The position numbers and the translations under genes are program-made. Positions 18,851 to 26,902 of a DNA stretch of 64,000 nucleotides are shown in pieces. This DNA comes from an uncultured Muribaculaceae bacterium (GTDB lineage Bacteria; Bacteroidota; Bacteroidia; Bacteroidales; Muribaculaceae): the NCBI GenBank assembly GCA_910584055.1, contig CAJTZS010000013.1, forward strand, positions 1 to 64,000. Direction: 5' to 3'. The stretch's first letter is position 1; each line of letters begins with the position of its first letter. The notes beneath the pieces are model-generated. The model was not told the DNA's origin. It saw only the letters and a list, made by a program, of their open reading frames with translations, and ran no database searches.

Positions 18851-19596
18851 AGATAGGGGTATTTAATATTCCATAAAAAGAGAGCCTGAGGAGGCATTGA
18901 CGTGCCCGCTGAACATCTGTCGCGGGCATCGATGATGGCTTGGAAATCGGATATAGAGAGTTTCCCGCGACCTACATCCACGAGAGTGCCCACCACCGCC
19001 CTTACCATATTCCTGAGAAATCTGTCGGCGCATATGGTGAAGACGATGCCGTCTATGTCGTAGGCGTTATCCCAAATATCCCATCTGGCTTCGCGCAAAT
19101 CGCAGATATTTGTCTTGGCATCCGAATGAAGTTTTGCGAATGAAGTGAAATCCTTTGTTTTCATCAGCAGCGCAGCTGCCTTATTCATGGCGTCCATGTC
19201 GAGGGGGGAGGGGGAGTGCCAGGAGAACGGAGCGAGGAAAGGGGATTTCTCAAAAGTGACAAAATATTTATATTCCCGCTCGGTTGCATCGAATCTGGAA
19301 TGCGCGTCATCATGCACCGTTATCAGGTCTTCAAGAGCTATACCTGGTCCGCAAAGACGATTCAGGGAAAGCAGAAACCTATTTCTGTCTTCTATGTGCG
19401 TTGCGTCGAAATGGGCATACATCACACGGGCATTGACGCCTGTGTCGGTGCGACCCGCGCCGGTTACCGGCGTTGGGCAGCGCAAAACCGTGGAGAGTGC
19501 AGTCTCTATAGTTGACTGCACGCTCACTGCGTTCGGCTGCGACTGCCATCCGTGATACGGAGCGCCGTTGTATGATAATTTCAAGAAATAACGCAC
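18847..19596 (-). CDS. truA: tRNA pseudouridine synthase A
   Basis: 249 residues. The catalytic aspartate lies in GRTDTGV (Asp51), and SYNGAPYHGWQ and the C-terminal MVRAVVGTLVDVG are conserved. It modifies U38-40 of the tRNA anticodon stem. Translation starts at GTG (19596-19594); the product then begins MRYFLKLSYNG, as is usual for the family. The dispersed AATGTTTAATGT repeat ends 7 nt upstream. Confidence 0.95.
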   Translation of the reverse strand: MRYFLKLSYNGAPYHGWQSQPNAVSVQSTIETALSTVLRCPTPVTGAGRTDTGVNARVMYAHFDATHIEDRNRFLLSLNRLCGPGIALEDLITVHDDAHSRFDATEREYKYFVTFEKSPFLAPFSWHSPSPLDMDAMNKAAALLMKTKDFTSFAKLHSDAKTNICDLREARWDIWDNAYDIDGIVFTICADRFLRNMVRAVVGTLVDVGRGKLSISDFQAIIDARDRCSAGTSMPPQALFLWNIKYPYL

Positions 19597-19602
19597 TTGG
19601 AT

Positions 19603-19632
19603 AATGTTTAATGTGAAATGTTTAATGGGTAA
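19603..19632. repeat. AATGTTTAATGT-type repeat, copy 3
   Basis: AATGTTTAATGTGAAATG plus a further TTTAATGGGTAATG, between truA and speA. It begins 7 nt from the truA GTG. Confidence 0.65.
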
Positions 19633-19637
19633 TGGGG

Positions 19638-21536
19638 CTAATCACGTTCAAGGTAGGTGATCCCGTAAAGACCGGAACGATAGTTGTTAAGGAATTGGCG
19701 CCCTTCCTCCGGGGTGATTACGCCTTTTTTCATTGAAGCCGTTACCCAGGCTTCCAGATTGCGTACAAGTTTTTTCGGATTGTACTCCACGTAGTCGAGA
19801 ACATCCGCCACAGCCTCGCCATCTATTATCTGAGCTATCTCATATCCATCCTTAGTGAGGGAAATATGCACGGCGTTGGTATCGCCGAAAAGATTATGCA
19901 GGTCGCCGAGGATTTCCTGATATGCGCCGACGAGGAAGACTCCAAGATAGTAGGGGTCGTTCCCTTTCAGCTCATGTACAGGCAAGGAGTATGCTGTGCC
20001 TTGCGGAGAGACGAAATGCGCGATCTTGCCGTCGGAATCGCAGGTCACATCCTGAATTGTGCAGTCGCGGGTGGGTTTCTCGTCAAGTCTTGTTATCGGC
20101 ATGATGGGAAACATCTGGTCGATCGCCCATGAATCGGGAAGCGACTGGAAGAGGGAGAAATTGCAGAAATATTTCTCAGGGAGCATTCTCGCAACTTTGC
20201 GAAGTTCTTCCGGCGGATGCTTCATGGAGCGTGTCATGTCACGGACATCGCGGGCCACTGACCAGAACAGTTTTTCAATCTGGGCTCGTGAACGGAGCGA
20301 CAGTAGCCCGAGACTGAATCGTTCGAGCGCTTCTTCTCTGATCTGAAGGGCATCGTGCCAATCCTCGAATACGCTTTGAGGATCTATTTTATCCCAGATG
20401 TTGTAAAGTTCGACTGCAAGTTCGTGGGCATCGTCTTCCAGCACATCGTTGTCGTTCCATATCGGGAGACGGGCGGTTTCAAGCACCTGGATGATGAGCA
20501 CCGAATGGTGTGCGGTGAGGGAGCGTCCGCTTTCGGTAATGATATTCGGCTGAGGGAGATTATTTTTCACACAAACGTCAACAAGTGCCGAAACGGAGTC
20601 GTTGACATATTCCTGGATGGAATAGTTCATTGAGTTCTCTCCTGAAGAGGAGCGCGTGCCGTCGTAGTCCACACCGAGGCCTCCGCCGATATCCACGAAA
20701 TCAATATGGAATCCCATTTGTGAAAGCTGCACATAAAATTGCATGGCCTCACGGAGGGCATTCTTTATACGGCGTATTTTTGTGATCTGGCTTCCGATGT
20801 GGAAATGTATCAGTTTCAGGCAATCCACCATCTTGTTCTTCTCCAGGAATGACAGTGCGTCAAGGAGCTCGGAGGAATTAAGTCCGAATTTGCTTACATC
20901 GCCGCCTGATTCCTCCCATTTGCCGGAACCGGAAGATGTGAGTTTAATGCGTATGCCGATGTTGGGCGAGATGTTAAGACGTTTGGAAACATCGGCAATG
21001 AGTTTGAGTTCATTGAGCTTCTCTACCACCAGGAATATCCTACGTCCCATTTTCTGGGCGAGTAGCGCGAGCTCCACATAATCCTCATCCTTATAGCCGT
21101 TGCAGACTATGATGGAATTGTCCTGGGTATTTACGGCGAGCACCGCGTGTAATTCCGGTTTTGAACCGGCTTCAAGGCCAATGTTGTATTTGTTGCCGTG
21201 ACTGACAATCTCCTCCACGACCGGGCGCATCTGATTTACCTTGATAGGATAGACGATGAAGTTCTTCCCTTCGTATTGATATTCTTCAGCCGCTTTGCGG
21301 AAACAGTTCGATATCTTTCGGATCCTGTCGTCAAGAATGTCGGGAAACCGAAGCAGCAGGGGGGCGTCTACATCCCGGAGCTGCAGGGTGTCCATAACCT
21401 CTTTCAGGTCGATGGAAGGACCGCCTTCCTTAGGTGTTACCTGTGCGTGTCCTTGTTCGTTGATGGAAAAATATTTAAGACCCCAGCCTGGAACGTTATA
21501 TATCTCCGCGGAGTCTTCGATGCGCCATTTTCTCAT
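19638..21536 (-). CDS. speA: Biosynthetic arginine decarboxylase
   Basis: 632 residues from Met at 21536 (MRKWRIEDSAEIYNVPGWG). The longer in-frame start at 21656 would run into ssb and adds non-conserved sequence. The PLP lysine is in VYPIKVNQ (Lys99). Alanine-racemase-type barrel blocks HFHIGSQI and VDIGGGLGVDYDG follow, then the beta-sandwich with the active-site Cys region ITESGRSLTAHHS upstream. It decarboxylates arginine to agmatine for polyamine synthesis. A degenerate ArgC homologue and argR lie close upstream. Confidence 0.95.
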   Translation of the reverse strand: MRKWRIEDSAEIYNVPGWGLKYFSINEQGHAQVTPKEGGPSIDLKEVMDTLQLRDVDAPLLLRFPDILDDRIRKISNCFRKAAEEYQYEGKNFIVYPIKVNQMRPVVEEIVSHGNKYNIGLEAGSKPELHAVLAVNTQDNSIIVCNGYKDEDYVELALLAQKMGRRIFLVVEKLNELKLIADVSKRLNISPNIGIRIKLTSSGSGKWEESGGDVSKFGLNSSELLDALSFLEKNKMVDCLKLIHFHIGSQITKIRRIKNALREAMQFYVQLSQMGFHIDFVDIGGGLGVDYDGTRSSSGENSMNYSIQEYVNDSVSALVDVCVKNNLPQPNIITESGRSLTAHHSVLIIQVLETARLPIWNDNDVLEDDAHELAVELYNIWDKIDPQSVFEDWHDALQIREEALERFSLGLLSLRSRAQIEKLFWSVARDVRDMTRSMKHPPEELRKVARMLPEKYFCNFSLFQSLPDSWAIDQMFPIMPITRLDEKPTRDCTIQDVTCDSDGKIAHFVSPQGTAYSLPVHELKGNDPYYLGVFLVGAYQEILGDLHNLFGDTNAVHISLTKDGYEIAQIIDGEAVADVLDYVEYNPKKLVRNLEAWVTASMKKGVITPEEGRQFLNNYRSGLYGITYLERD

Positions 21537-21618
21537 TTCGAAATATAGTTTTTTAAGATAACATGCCGGTGTGTCGGCTGTGTCACTGTTTTTCGTGGAA
21601 TTATGAATTATTAACTTT

Positions 21619-21954
21619 TTAAGCGGGAGGTTCGTTTTTTCTGCCGAGGAGCTCAAAACGTTCCACTATTATCTCTGTTTTGCGGCGACGTATCTTCATA
21701 CGGTCGTCGTATTCTCTTGTGCGGAGTTTTCCCTCTACGTATAACCTTGTGCCTTTCCTTATATATTTCTCGGCTATTTCGGCATTTTTGCCGCCCATCA
21801 CCAAAGAATGCCATTCGGTGATTTCTGTTGTGGAATTGGCATAACGTTCATTGGTTGCAAGCGACATGAATGCAACCGGATGATCTTTTTCCGGATATCG
21901 GATTTCGGGGTCAGCCCCGACATATCCAAGTAGGATGACTTTGTTGACAGACAC
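21619..21954 (-). CDS. ssb: Short single-stranded DNA-binding protein
   Basis: 111 residues that are essentially only the OB fold: MSVNKVILLGYVGADPEIRYPE, then FMSLATNE, TEWHSLVMGGKNAEIAEKYIRKGTRLYVEGKLRTREYDD. Translation starts at GTG (21954). The C terminus is basic then neutral (GRKNEPPA) and lacks the acidic D-D-D-I-P-F-type tail that recruits partner proteins in canonical SSB. It may be a second SSB paralogue with a special role; the main SSB may lie elsewhere. Confidence 0.88.
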   Translation of the reverse strand: MSVNKVILLGYVGADPEIRYPEKDHPVAFMSLATNERYANSTTEITEWHSLVMGGKNAEIAEKYIRKGTRLYVEGKLRTREYDDRMKIRRRKTEIIVERFELLGRKNEPPA

Positions 21955-21961
21955 GTTTTTT

Positions 21962-22064
21962 AATGTTTAATGTTGAATGTCTAATGTTTAATGAGGTTTT
22001 AGGCTTTAGGTTTTAGGTCCATTCGGCGAAGCTTCTAAGGTCTAAAGCCTAACACCTAAAGCCT
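21962..22064. repeat. AATGTTTAATGT repeat copy 4 plus AGGCTTTAGGTTTTAGG inverted repeat
   Basis: 21962-21994 has two AATGTTTAAT units, the first 8 nt from the ssb GTG. 22001-22017 (AGGCTTTAGGTTTTAGG) is inverted at 22048-22064 with one mismatch. The 22065-22080 remainder holds nothing recognisable. Confidence 0.7.
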
Positions 22065-22080
22065 ATTGTAAGGCCAGAAG

Positions 22081-22995
22081 TTAAAACTCGGAGGATTTGA
22101 GTGCAAGGCCTGTCTTTTCGTGAAGGCCGAAAAGGAGGTTCATTATATGCACCGCCTCTCCGGCGCCGCCACGCATCCTTGGATCCGCAACGGCTTCAAT
22201 GCGCAGAGAGGAATCATCATCCTTATGAAGGGAAATCACGCATTTATTTGTGCCGCAGACTTCCGAATCGCTTACTGAAGACGATATGGGGAAGGCGAAA
22301 TTATGATCGTCATACATTTCATATATCTCATTTATCTGCTCAATGGAAACAGGACAGGACAACGATATGTCCGCTTTCATATTCCGGCTTCCTGCTGATT
22401 CGGAAAACCTGATGTCTATTCTATTGCCGAAGCTGAGTTGAGTCTGTGATAACATGCCGACAATCTCTTTCTCTGCCTGCCCCTTGCTCTTGGCGATTAT
22501 GTCGGAAGGCGCGGAAAGTCTGACTTTCAGGGAATCGTTCAGCAGCATATGCAGCGACAATGGATAAAGCGCCGTCAGGACAACTGATGCAACGGGAGAA
22601 GGGACGATTGCCGACACTGCCCCTCGCACCAATGGTTTGCGGTTGATTTCCGGAAGGCCATATACTATGCCGAGCCGGTCGGTGTCAAGGTTGGGGATGG
22701 CTTCGATAATCACCGTCTTTATATCGGGGCGCGCGAGCTGCAACGCCGAAAATTCGGCGGCTGTCATAGAGTTGCCGCATACAAATATCACCGAGCAATC
22801 CGGGGTCATTGACAGCGGTCCTGAGAAATTCATTTTTAATTCCCCGATGAGACCATGATGAACGGATGTTACCGACATGCCTTCGCGTCCGGGAGCGGAC
22901 AGGATAGTTATGATCACTTCAGGGTGATTGATAAGAATTCTTATCAATTCTCCCGCCTCCCGAGAATCAGCTCCAGTGATAGCTACCTTTATCAT
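22081..22995 (-). CDS. ArgC-like protein lacking the catalytic cysteine
   Basis: 304 residues, shorter than Bacteroides ArgC (about 320). It keeps the Rossmann start VAITGADSREAGELIRILINHPEV in pattern, YGLPEINRK (about 115-123), and the C-terminal GEAVHIMNLLFGLHEKTGL. The catalytic NPGC-type motif is replaced by VPSPVASV, and the region that normally carries the HQH-type histidine motif is shortened and altered. N-acetyl-gamma-glutamyl-phosphate reductase activity is therefore unlikely. It lies 29 bp after argR. A regulatory or structural role is inference. Confidence 0.75.
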   Translation of the reverse strand: MIKVAITGADSREAGELIRILINHPEVIITILSAPGREGMSVTSVHHGLIGELKMNFSGPLSMTPDCSVIFVCGNSMTAAEFSALQLARPDIKTVIIEAIPNLDTDRLGIVYGLPEINRKPLVRGAVSAIVPSPVASVVLTALYPLSLHMLLNDSLKVRLSAPSDIIAKSKGQAEKEIVGMLSQTQLSFGNRIDIRFSESAGSRNMKADISLSCPVSIEQINEIYEMYDDHNFAFPISSSVSDSEVCGTNKCVISLHKDDDSSLRIEAVADPRMRGGAGEAVHIMNLLFGLHEKTGLALKSSEF

Positions 22996-23024
22996 TTAAA
23001 CAAATTCTTATTTTTAACATACTC

Positions 23025-23522
23025 TTAGAAGGACGGCACTTTCTGGTCGAGAGGGAGTAGCCGCGAAAAGATGGCCCTTGCCTTTTCATGACTTACATCC
23101 TCGCGCATGATGGCAATTATGGTGTCAGATCCGGGAATGGTGCCGAGTATCTCCGGTGCATTGCTCATGTCGATGTCGTATGCCAAGCCTGCGGCATATC
23201 CGTTGCGCGTTTTTATAACCGCCACATTCTTAGAGAATGTCAACGATATAAATCCGCTCTGATAGTTGGCGTTCATGGGAAGTTGACCGCGAGCCAAAAG
23301 TTTATCTTTCAAAGAATTACTATCCGGGAGGATATACATATATCCTCCTCTGTCTGTTGGTATCTTGGTGGTTTTAAGCATCTTGAGGTCCCGAGAGAGG
23401 GTTGCCTGAGTAACTGTATAACCGGCCTCTTCAAGAAGGCGTGCCAATTCTTCCTGGCTGCCGATACACTTGTTTTTGATCAGCTCAACCATCAATTCCA
23501 CTCTTTGTTTACGATTCTTCAT
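23025..23522 (-). CDS. argR: Arginine repressor
   Basis: 165 residues from MKNRKQRVELM (23522). The earlier in-frame start at 23564 would place coding sequence inside a 47-bp palindrome and is less likely. The N-terminal winged helix has SQEELARLLEEAGYTVTQATLSRDL. The C-terminal hexamerisation/arginine-binding half has PGSDTIIAI with a GTIPGSDT block. It represses arginine biosynthesis and may act on the nearby speA and argC-like genes. Confidence 0.92.
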   Translation of the reverse strand: MKNRKQRVELMVELIKNKCIGSQEELARLLEEAGYTVTQATLSRDLKMLKTTKIPTDRGGYMYILPDSNSLKDKLLARGQLPMNANYQSGFISLTFSKNVAVIKTRNGYAAGLAYDIDMSNAPEILGTIPGSDTIIAIMREDVSHEKARAIFSRLLPLDQKVPSF

Positions 23523-23547
23523 AAGATTATCGGGTATTGCGTTGTTG

Positions 23548-23594
23548 AAATTTGCGCTGTGCATGTGTTTAAGACACGTGCACAGCGCAAATTT
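23548..23594. promoter_or_regulatory. 47-bp near-perfect palindrome upstream of argR
   Basis: 23548-23568 is the reverse complement of 23574-23594 with one mismatch, around a 5-bp centre TTAAG. The arms begin AAATTTGCGCTGTGCATGTG. It ends 25 nt upstream of the argR ATG at 23522. It may be an operator for ArgR or another dimeric regulator, or a strong leader hairpin; it does not match the E. coli ARG-box sequence. Confidence 0.75.
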
Positions 23595-23646
23595 AATAAA
23601 AATTTTATGAAAAATCTATTTATTTTGAATAAATTTAAACGACTTC

Positions 23647-24252
23647 TTACTTTCCTTTTTCGAGTGCATCAATTTCAGCTTTAAGGCGGGCGGCTTCTTC
23701 ATAATTTTCATTCTCCGCGGCCTGCTGCATCTGTACTCTCAACTCTTCAATTGTTTTTGTGGATGATGAAGAATTGTCTCCGGATTGTTTGCGCGATGAT
23801 GCTTCCTGTTGAGCTGGGATATTTTTCGAACGGTTGTCTTGTTCATCAGGATCGAATCCGGCTTCATCAAGAACTTCGGCGGAAGTGTAGATAGGAGCGT
23901 CGGCACGGATCGCGAGTGCGATCGCGTCTGATGAGCGGGAATCTACAGTGCGCACGTTAGTGCCGTCCGTGAATATCATGTCGGCCGCAAAGACTCCCGA
24001 AGGAAGACGGTGTATCTCGATTTCTTTCAATCTGATTCCGAATTCTTCCATGAAATTCATCATCATGTCGTGTGTGAGTGGACGAGGGGTCACAACTTCT
24101 TGAAGTTTGCATTCGATTGCCTGCGCTTCCGGATAGCCTATTATAATAGGTATCCGTCGGTTTCCTCCTACCTGTCGGAGAATAACTGCATAAACGCCTG
24201 ATTCAATTTGATTGTAGGTGATTCCTACAAGTTCTAATCTATATCTTTCCAT
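23647..24252 (-). CDS. Bifunctional nuclease (DUF151) with C-terminal UVR motif
   Basis: 201 residues. The first 130 form the BFN/DUF151 domain (GGNRRIPIIIGYPEAQAI, RPLTHDMMMNFMEEFG, VDSRSSDAIALAIRADAPI). A Ser/Gln-rich linker follows, then a C-terminal UVR-like helix pair (ELRVQMQQAAENENYEEAARLKAEIDALE without break). Family members have reported DNase/RNase activity. The UVR end suggests contact with a protein or DNA-repair partner. It is downstream of mnmA with a 43-bp gap. Confidence 0.88.
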   Translation of the reverse strand: MERYRLELVGITYNQIESGVYAVILRQVGGNRRIPIIIGYPEAQAIECKLQEVVTPRPLTHDMMMNFMEEFGIRLKEIEIHRLPSGVFAADMIFTDGTNVRTVDSRSSDAIALAIRADAPIYTSAEVLDEAGFDPDEQDNRSKNIPAQQEASSRKQSGDNSSSSTKTIEELRVQMQQAAENENYEEAARLKAEIDALEKGK

Positions 24253-24295
24253 TTCAAATAATTCAAATAAGGGAGGATGCGAGGGTCAACAAGCT

Positions 24296-25399
24296 CTAAG
24301 GGTTGGATGTCTTATGGCGTTTTTTAGATGGAGCGGGAAGGGATATCATCCCTGAACCAAGACATAGCCGACGGTCGGGGGTGTAGATGATTGCAAATTG
24401 TCCCGGTGCTATCCCCTGGATGTCGGTATCCGAGCTTACAACGTATGAACCATCCGTTTTTCTTTCGATAGTGCCGGTGTAAAACTCAGGGGAGTGACGC
24501 GTCTTGAATGATATATTGATTTTTTTGTCAGATTCACCGAAAGGAGATTCTGTGATCCAATGCATTTCTTCTATAGGAATCTCCTTCCCGTATTGTTTTC
24601 TGGTGTCGAATCCATTTGATACGTATATTACATTGTCGCGGACATTCTTCCTCACCACATACCAGGGGCCGCCACTGAGTCCGAGACCTTTGCGCTGGCC
24701 TATTGTATAGAACCAGTAACCCTTGTGTGTCCCGATTTTTTTGCCGGTCTCTATTTCTATCACAGGCCCTTCTTTGACGCCGAGATGACGTTCGATAAAA
24801 TCTGAATAATCGATTTTGCCAAGGAAACATATCCCCTGCGAATCTTTTCTTGAGGCATTTGGAAGTTTTGCTTCAGCAGCCCTGCGCCTGACCTCGGATT
24901 TAGGAAACGCGCCGAGAGGGAAAATAAGATGCGACAGCTGCTTATATGAAATCTGTGCAAGAAAATCTGTCTGATCTTTTACGGGATCAGCAGCTGTGGC
25001 GAGATAATACTTTCCGTTCTCCTCAACGATGGAAGCATAATGACCGGTTGCAGTTTTATCGAAATCTTTGCCCCAACGTTCTTCAAAAAAACCGAATTTG
25101 ATAAGTTTGTTGCACATCATGTCGGGGTGTGGCGTGAGACCTTCCTTGACAGTGCGCAAGGTGTATGCCATCACGTGATCCCAATATTCCTCATGCAAAG
25201 ACACGACTTTAAAGGGCAGGTTATATTTCTTTGCTATAAGCGTGCACATCTCTATGTCTTCTTCTGCTGAACAATCTCCTTCGCCATTGTCCATGCCGAT
25301 GCGGATATAGAACAGATGCAATTCGTGTCCTTGGTTGAAAAGGGTGTCAACAACTACCGCGCTGTCAACACCTCCTGAAATCAATACCGCTATTCTCAT
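24296..25399 (-). CDS. mnmA: tRNA-specific 2-thiouridylase
   Basis: 367 residues. The PP-loop is SGGVDSA (8-14). Catalytic Cys96 is in DMMCNKLIKFG, and the second, persulfide-forming Cys191 is in DSQGICFLG. TGHYA and GQRKGLGLSGGPWYV are conserved. It makes the s2 modification of U34 in tRNA Lys/Glu/Gln. The start overlaps the DoxX-family stop by 4 nt. Confidence 0.96.
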   Translation of the reverse strand: MRIAVLISGGVDSAVVVDTLFNQGHELHLFYIRIGMDNGEGDCSAEEDIEMCTLIAKKYNLPFKVVSLHEEYWDHVMAYTLRTVKEGLTPHPDMMCNKLIKFGFFEERWGKDFDKTATGHYASIVEENGKYYLATAADPVKDQTDFLAQISYKQLSHLIFPLGAFPKSEVRRRAAEAKLPNASRKDSQGICFLGKIDYSDFIERHLGVKEGPVIEIETGKKIGTHKGYWFYTIGQRKGLGLSGGPWYVVRKNVRDNVIYVSNGFDTRKQYGKEIPIEEMHWITESPFGESDKKINISFKTRHSPEFYTGTIERKTDGSYVVSSDTDIQGIAPGQFAIIYTPDRRLCLGSGMISLPAPSKKRHKTSNP

Positions 25400-25890
25400 A
25401 CTTCCTCGAGTTCGGATTCGCTGTGGTCGTTGGTGTGTATGAAATGAAGGGAGAGAAAATAATCGACCGATATTTTCCCCGGCCCTACAAGCATTATAAA
25501 GAAGTAGATTCCGAGGAACATTATAGGCACATATCCCTGCTGGGACCAGCTGAGCATATATGGCGCCTGGGTTACAAGGTCATGGAGGATATAATATTCT
25601 GCCCCAATCATGGCGATAAAAGGCGGCACTGTCATGATCCTTGTCATGAAACCCGCCATGATGAATAGCGAGCAACCGATCTCTATGGATATCATTAGTG
25701 TCAGGATTGTTCCCGGATCAAATAGCCATATCGATGGAAACATCGCCGCTGCAGCGTCAAAATTATATATCTGTCTGACTCCGAACTGCATCATCATAAT
25801 ACCCACAAAGAGCCGTAAGAAGAGACGCCCCATATTGGTGTAGGAATATCCGGTGGTGCGGATATATAACTTTTTCAAAGAATTCATCAT
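25396..25890 (-). CDS. DoxX-family inner-membrane protein
   Basis: 164 residues with four predicted membrane segments (about 21-41, 57-80, 87-103, 117-139). The early GRLFLRLFVGIMMMQFGVRQI block fits the DoxX family. The C terminus is acidic and cytosolic. No enzymatic role can be read from the sequence. It is coupled by ATGA to mnmA and follows the DUF5106 gene by 11 bp. Confidence 0.75.
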   Translation of the reverse strand: MMNSLKKLYIRTTGYSYTNMGRLFLRLFVGIMMMQFGVRQIYNFDAAAAMFPSIWLFDPGTILTLMISIEIGCSLFIMAGFMTRIMTVPPFIAMIGAEYYILHDLVTQAPYMLSWSQQGYVPIMFLGIYFFIMLVGPGKISVDYFLSLHFIHTNDHSESELEEV

Positions 25891-25901
25891 AAGGCAACTT
25901 C

Positions 25902-26801
25902 TTATTTTTGAGTTTCCTGCTCGAATGCCAGAGCTTTTGCCTGATCAACCGACAGGTTTTTTGCTACGATTTTACCATCTTTCCCGATTACATAGAATGA
26001 AGGCGTGGATCTGATGTCAAGAATGTCGGTGACAGTGTCGGAAGCTCCGACAACCCAGTTCGATGGATAGTCGCCGATCTGTGTCTGCCAGCCATCGACC
26101 GGATCGGGAACAATGAAGAGAACGTTCACGAGTCCCCGGTCGACAAGAGATGTGAACCTCATGTCGGTCTCCATCTTTAATTTTGCATGTCGGCAATCGT
26201 CGCAGTCGGGATCTCCGAATTCTATGATTGTGAATACTCCGATTGGCTGGAACTGTCCCGGATTCCCCGTCGGGGTGGTGAAGCTGAACGAAGGAGCTAT
26301 CTGACCGATCATAGAATTTTTAAGCTGTTCGAGTTGACGGCGATAGCGTATTTTGCGGGAGTCGGATATCTTCTTGTTCTTGAGGAAGGCTTCAAGATAC
26401 TTGATATATATTTCGTCTATCCATATTTTAGCCCTCTGCCCATATAGGCTTTCTTCGGCCGCTTTTGTAAACTGGAGAAGCAGGGTGGGATTTTTCGAAA
26501 TCTGTGAGAGCATTGAATCTACAGCCTTGTCAACCTCCGTCTTGTCTGCCCATTGCATGGGAAGTGTGAATACCCTGAAAGCATCGTTGAGTGCAGACTG
26601 GTTGACAGCGTCTTTCTTTTTGAAATCCATATTGTCCCAGAAATGCTGCATAAGCCAGTTGCTCTTGTCGGAGAGCGAGATAATCTCTTCAGGAGCCACC
26701 GGATACTCAAACAGAGGTTCAATTTCGATCACTTCCGCGTCCAGACGTGTCGGAACCAACATTGTCAACATAAATGCCATGCAGACCAAGCTGCGTTTCA
26801 T
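25902..26801 (-). CDS. Secreted DUF5106/thioredoxin-like protein
   Basis: 299 residues from Met at 26801, which gives a normal signal peptide (MKRSLVCMAFMLTMLVPTRLDA in outline). The N-terminal half is a helical DUF5106-type domain. The C-terminal half is a thioredoxin fold with FTIIEFGDPDCDDCRHAKLKM. The active site reads CDDC in place of CGPC, and a cis-Pro follows in RSTPSFYVIG. It is likely a periplasmic redox protein. It heads an operon with DoxX, mnmA and the BFN gene. Confidence 0.82.
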   Translation of the reverse strand: MKRSLVCMAFMLTMLVPTRLDAEVIEIEPLFEYPVAPEEIISLSDKSNWLMQHFWDNMDFKKKDAVNQSALNDAFRVFTLPMQWADKTEVDKAVDSMLSQISKNPTLLLQFTKAAEESLYGQRAKIWIDEIYIKYLEAFLKNKKISDSRKIRYRRQLEQLKNSMIGQIAPSFSFTTPTGNPGQFQPIGVFTIIEFGDPDCDDCRHAKLKMETDMRFTSLVDRGLVNVLFIVPDPVDGWQTQIGDYPSNWVVGASDTVTDILDIRSTPSFYVIGKDGKIVAKNLSVDQAKALAFEQETQK

Positions 26802-26832
26802 ATATTTTTTTATCATTTTAGTGAATATTTGC

Positions 26833-26857
26833 GGCTGCACCGGGGTGCAGCCCTACA
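26833..26857. repeat. GGCTGCACC palindrome, same family as 6520-6598
   Basis: GGCTGCACC and GGTGCAGCC flank a 2-nt centre, followed by CTACA. The related unit at 6576-6598 reads ATGCACCGGGGTGCATCC then CTACA. Two compensating changes (T/A to C/G) keep the stem paired. Confidence 0.75.
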
Positions 26858-26902
26858 TCTATAATCCCTACATATATAATAACGAATGAATGGGATTTTT
26901 AT

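Noticed and set aside
21537..21656. Longer N terminus for arginine decarboxylase
   Set aside because: It would overlap ssb by 38 bp, and the added residues do not resemble the family, whereas MRKWRIEDSAEIYNVPGWG is the usual start.
23525..23564. Longer N terminus for ArgR
   Set aside because: It would start inside the 47-bp palindrome and adds residues ahead of the conserved MKNRKQR start.
23618..23640. ARG-box-like TGAATAAATTTAAA before the bifunctional nuclease gene end
   Set aside because: Only one half-site is plausible, and it lies downstream of argR-distal sequence, not in an arg promoter.
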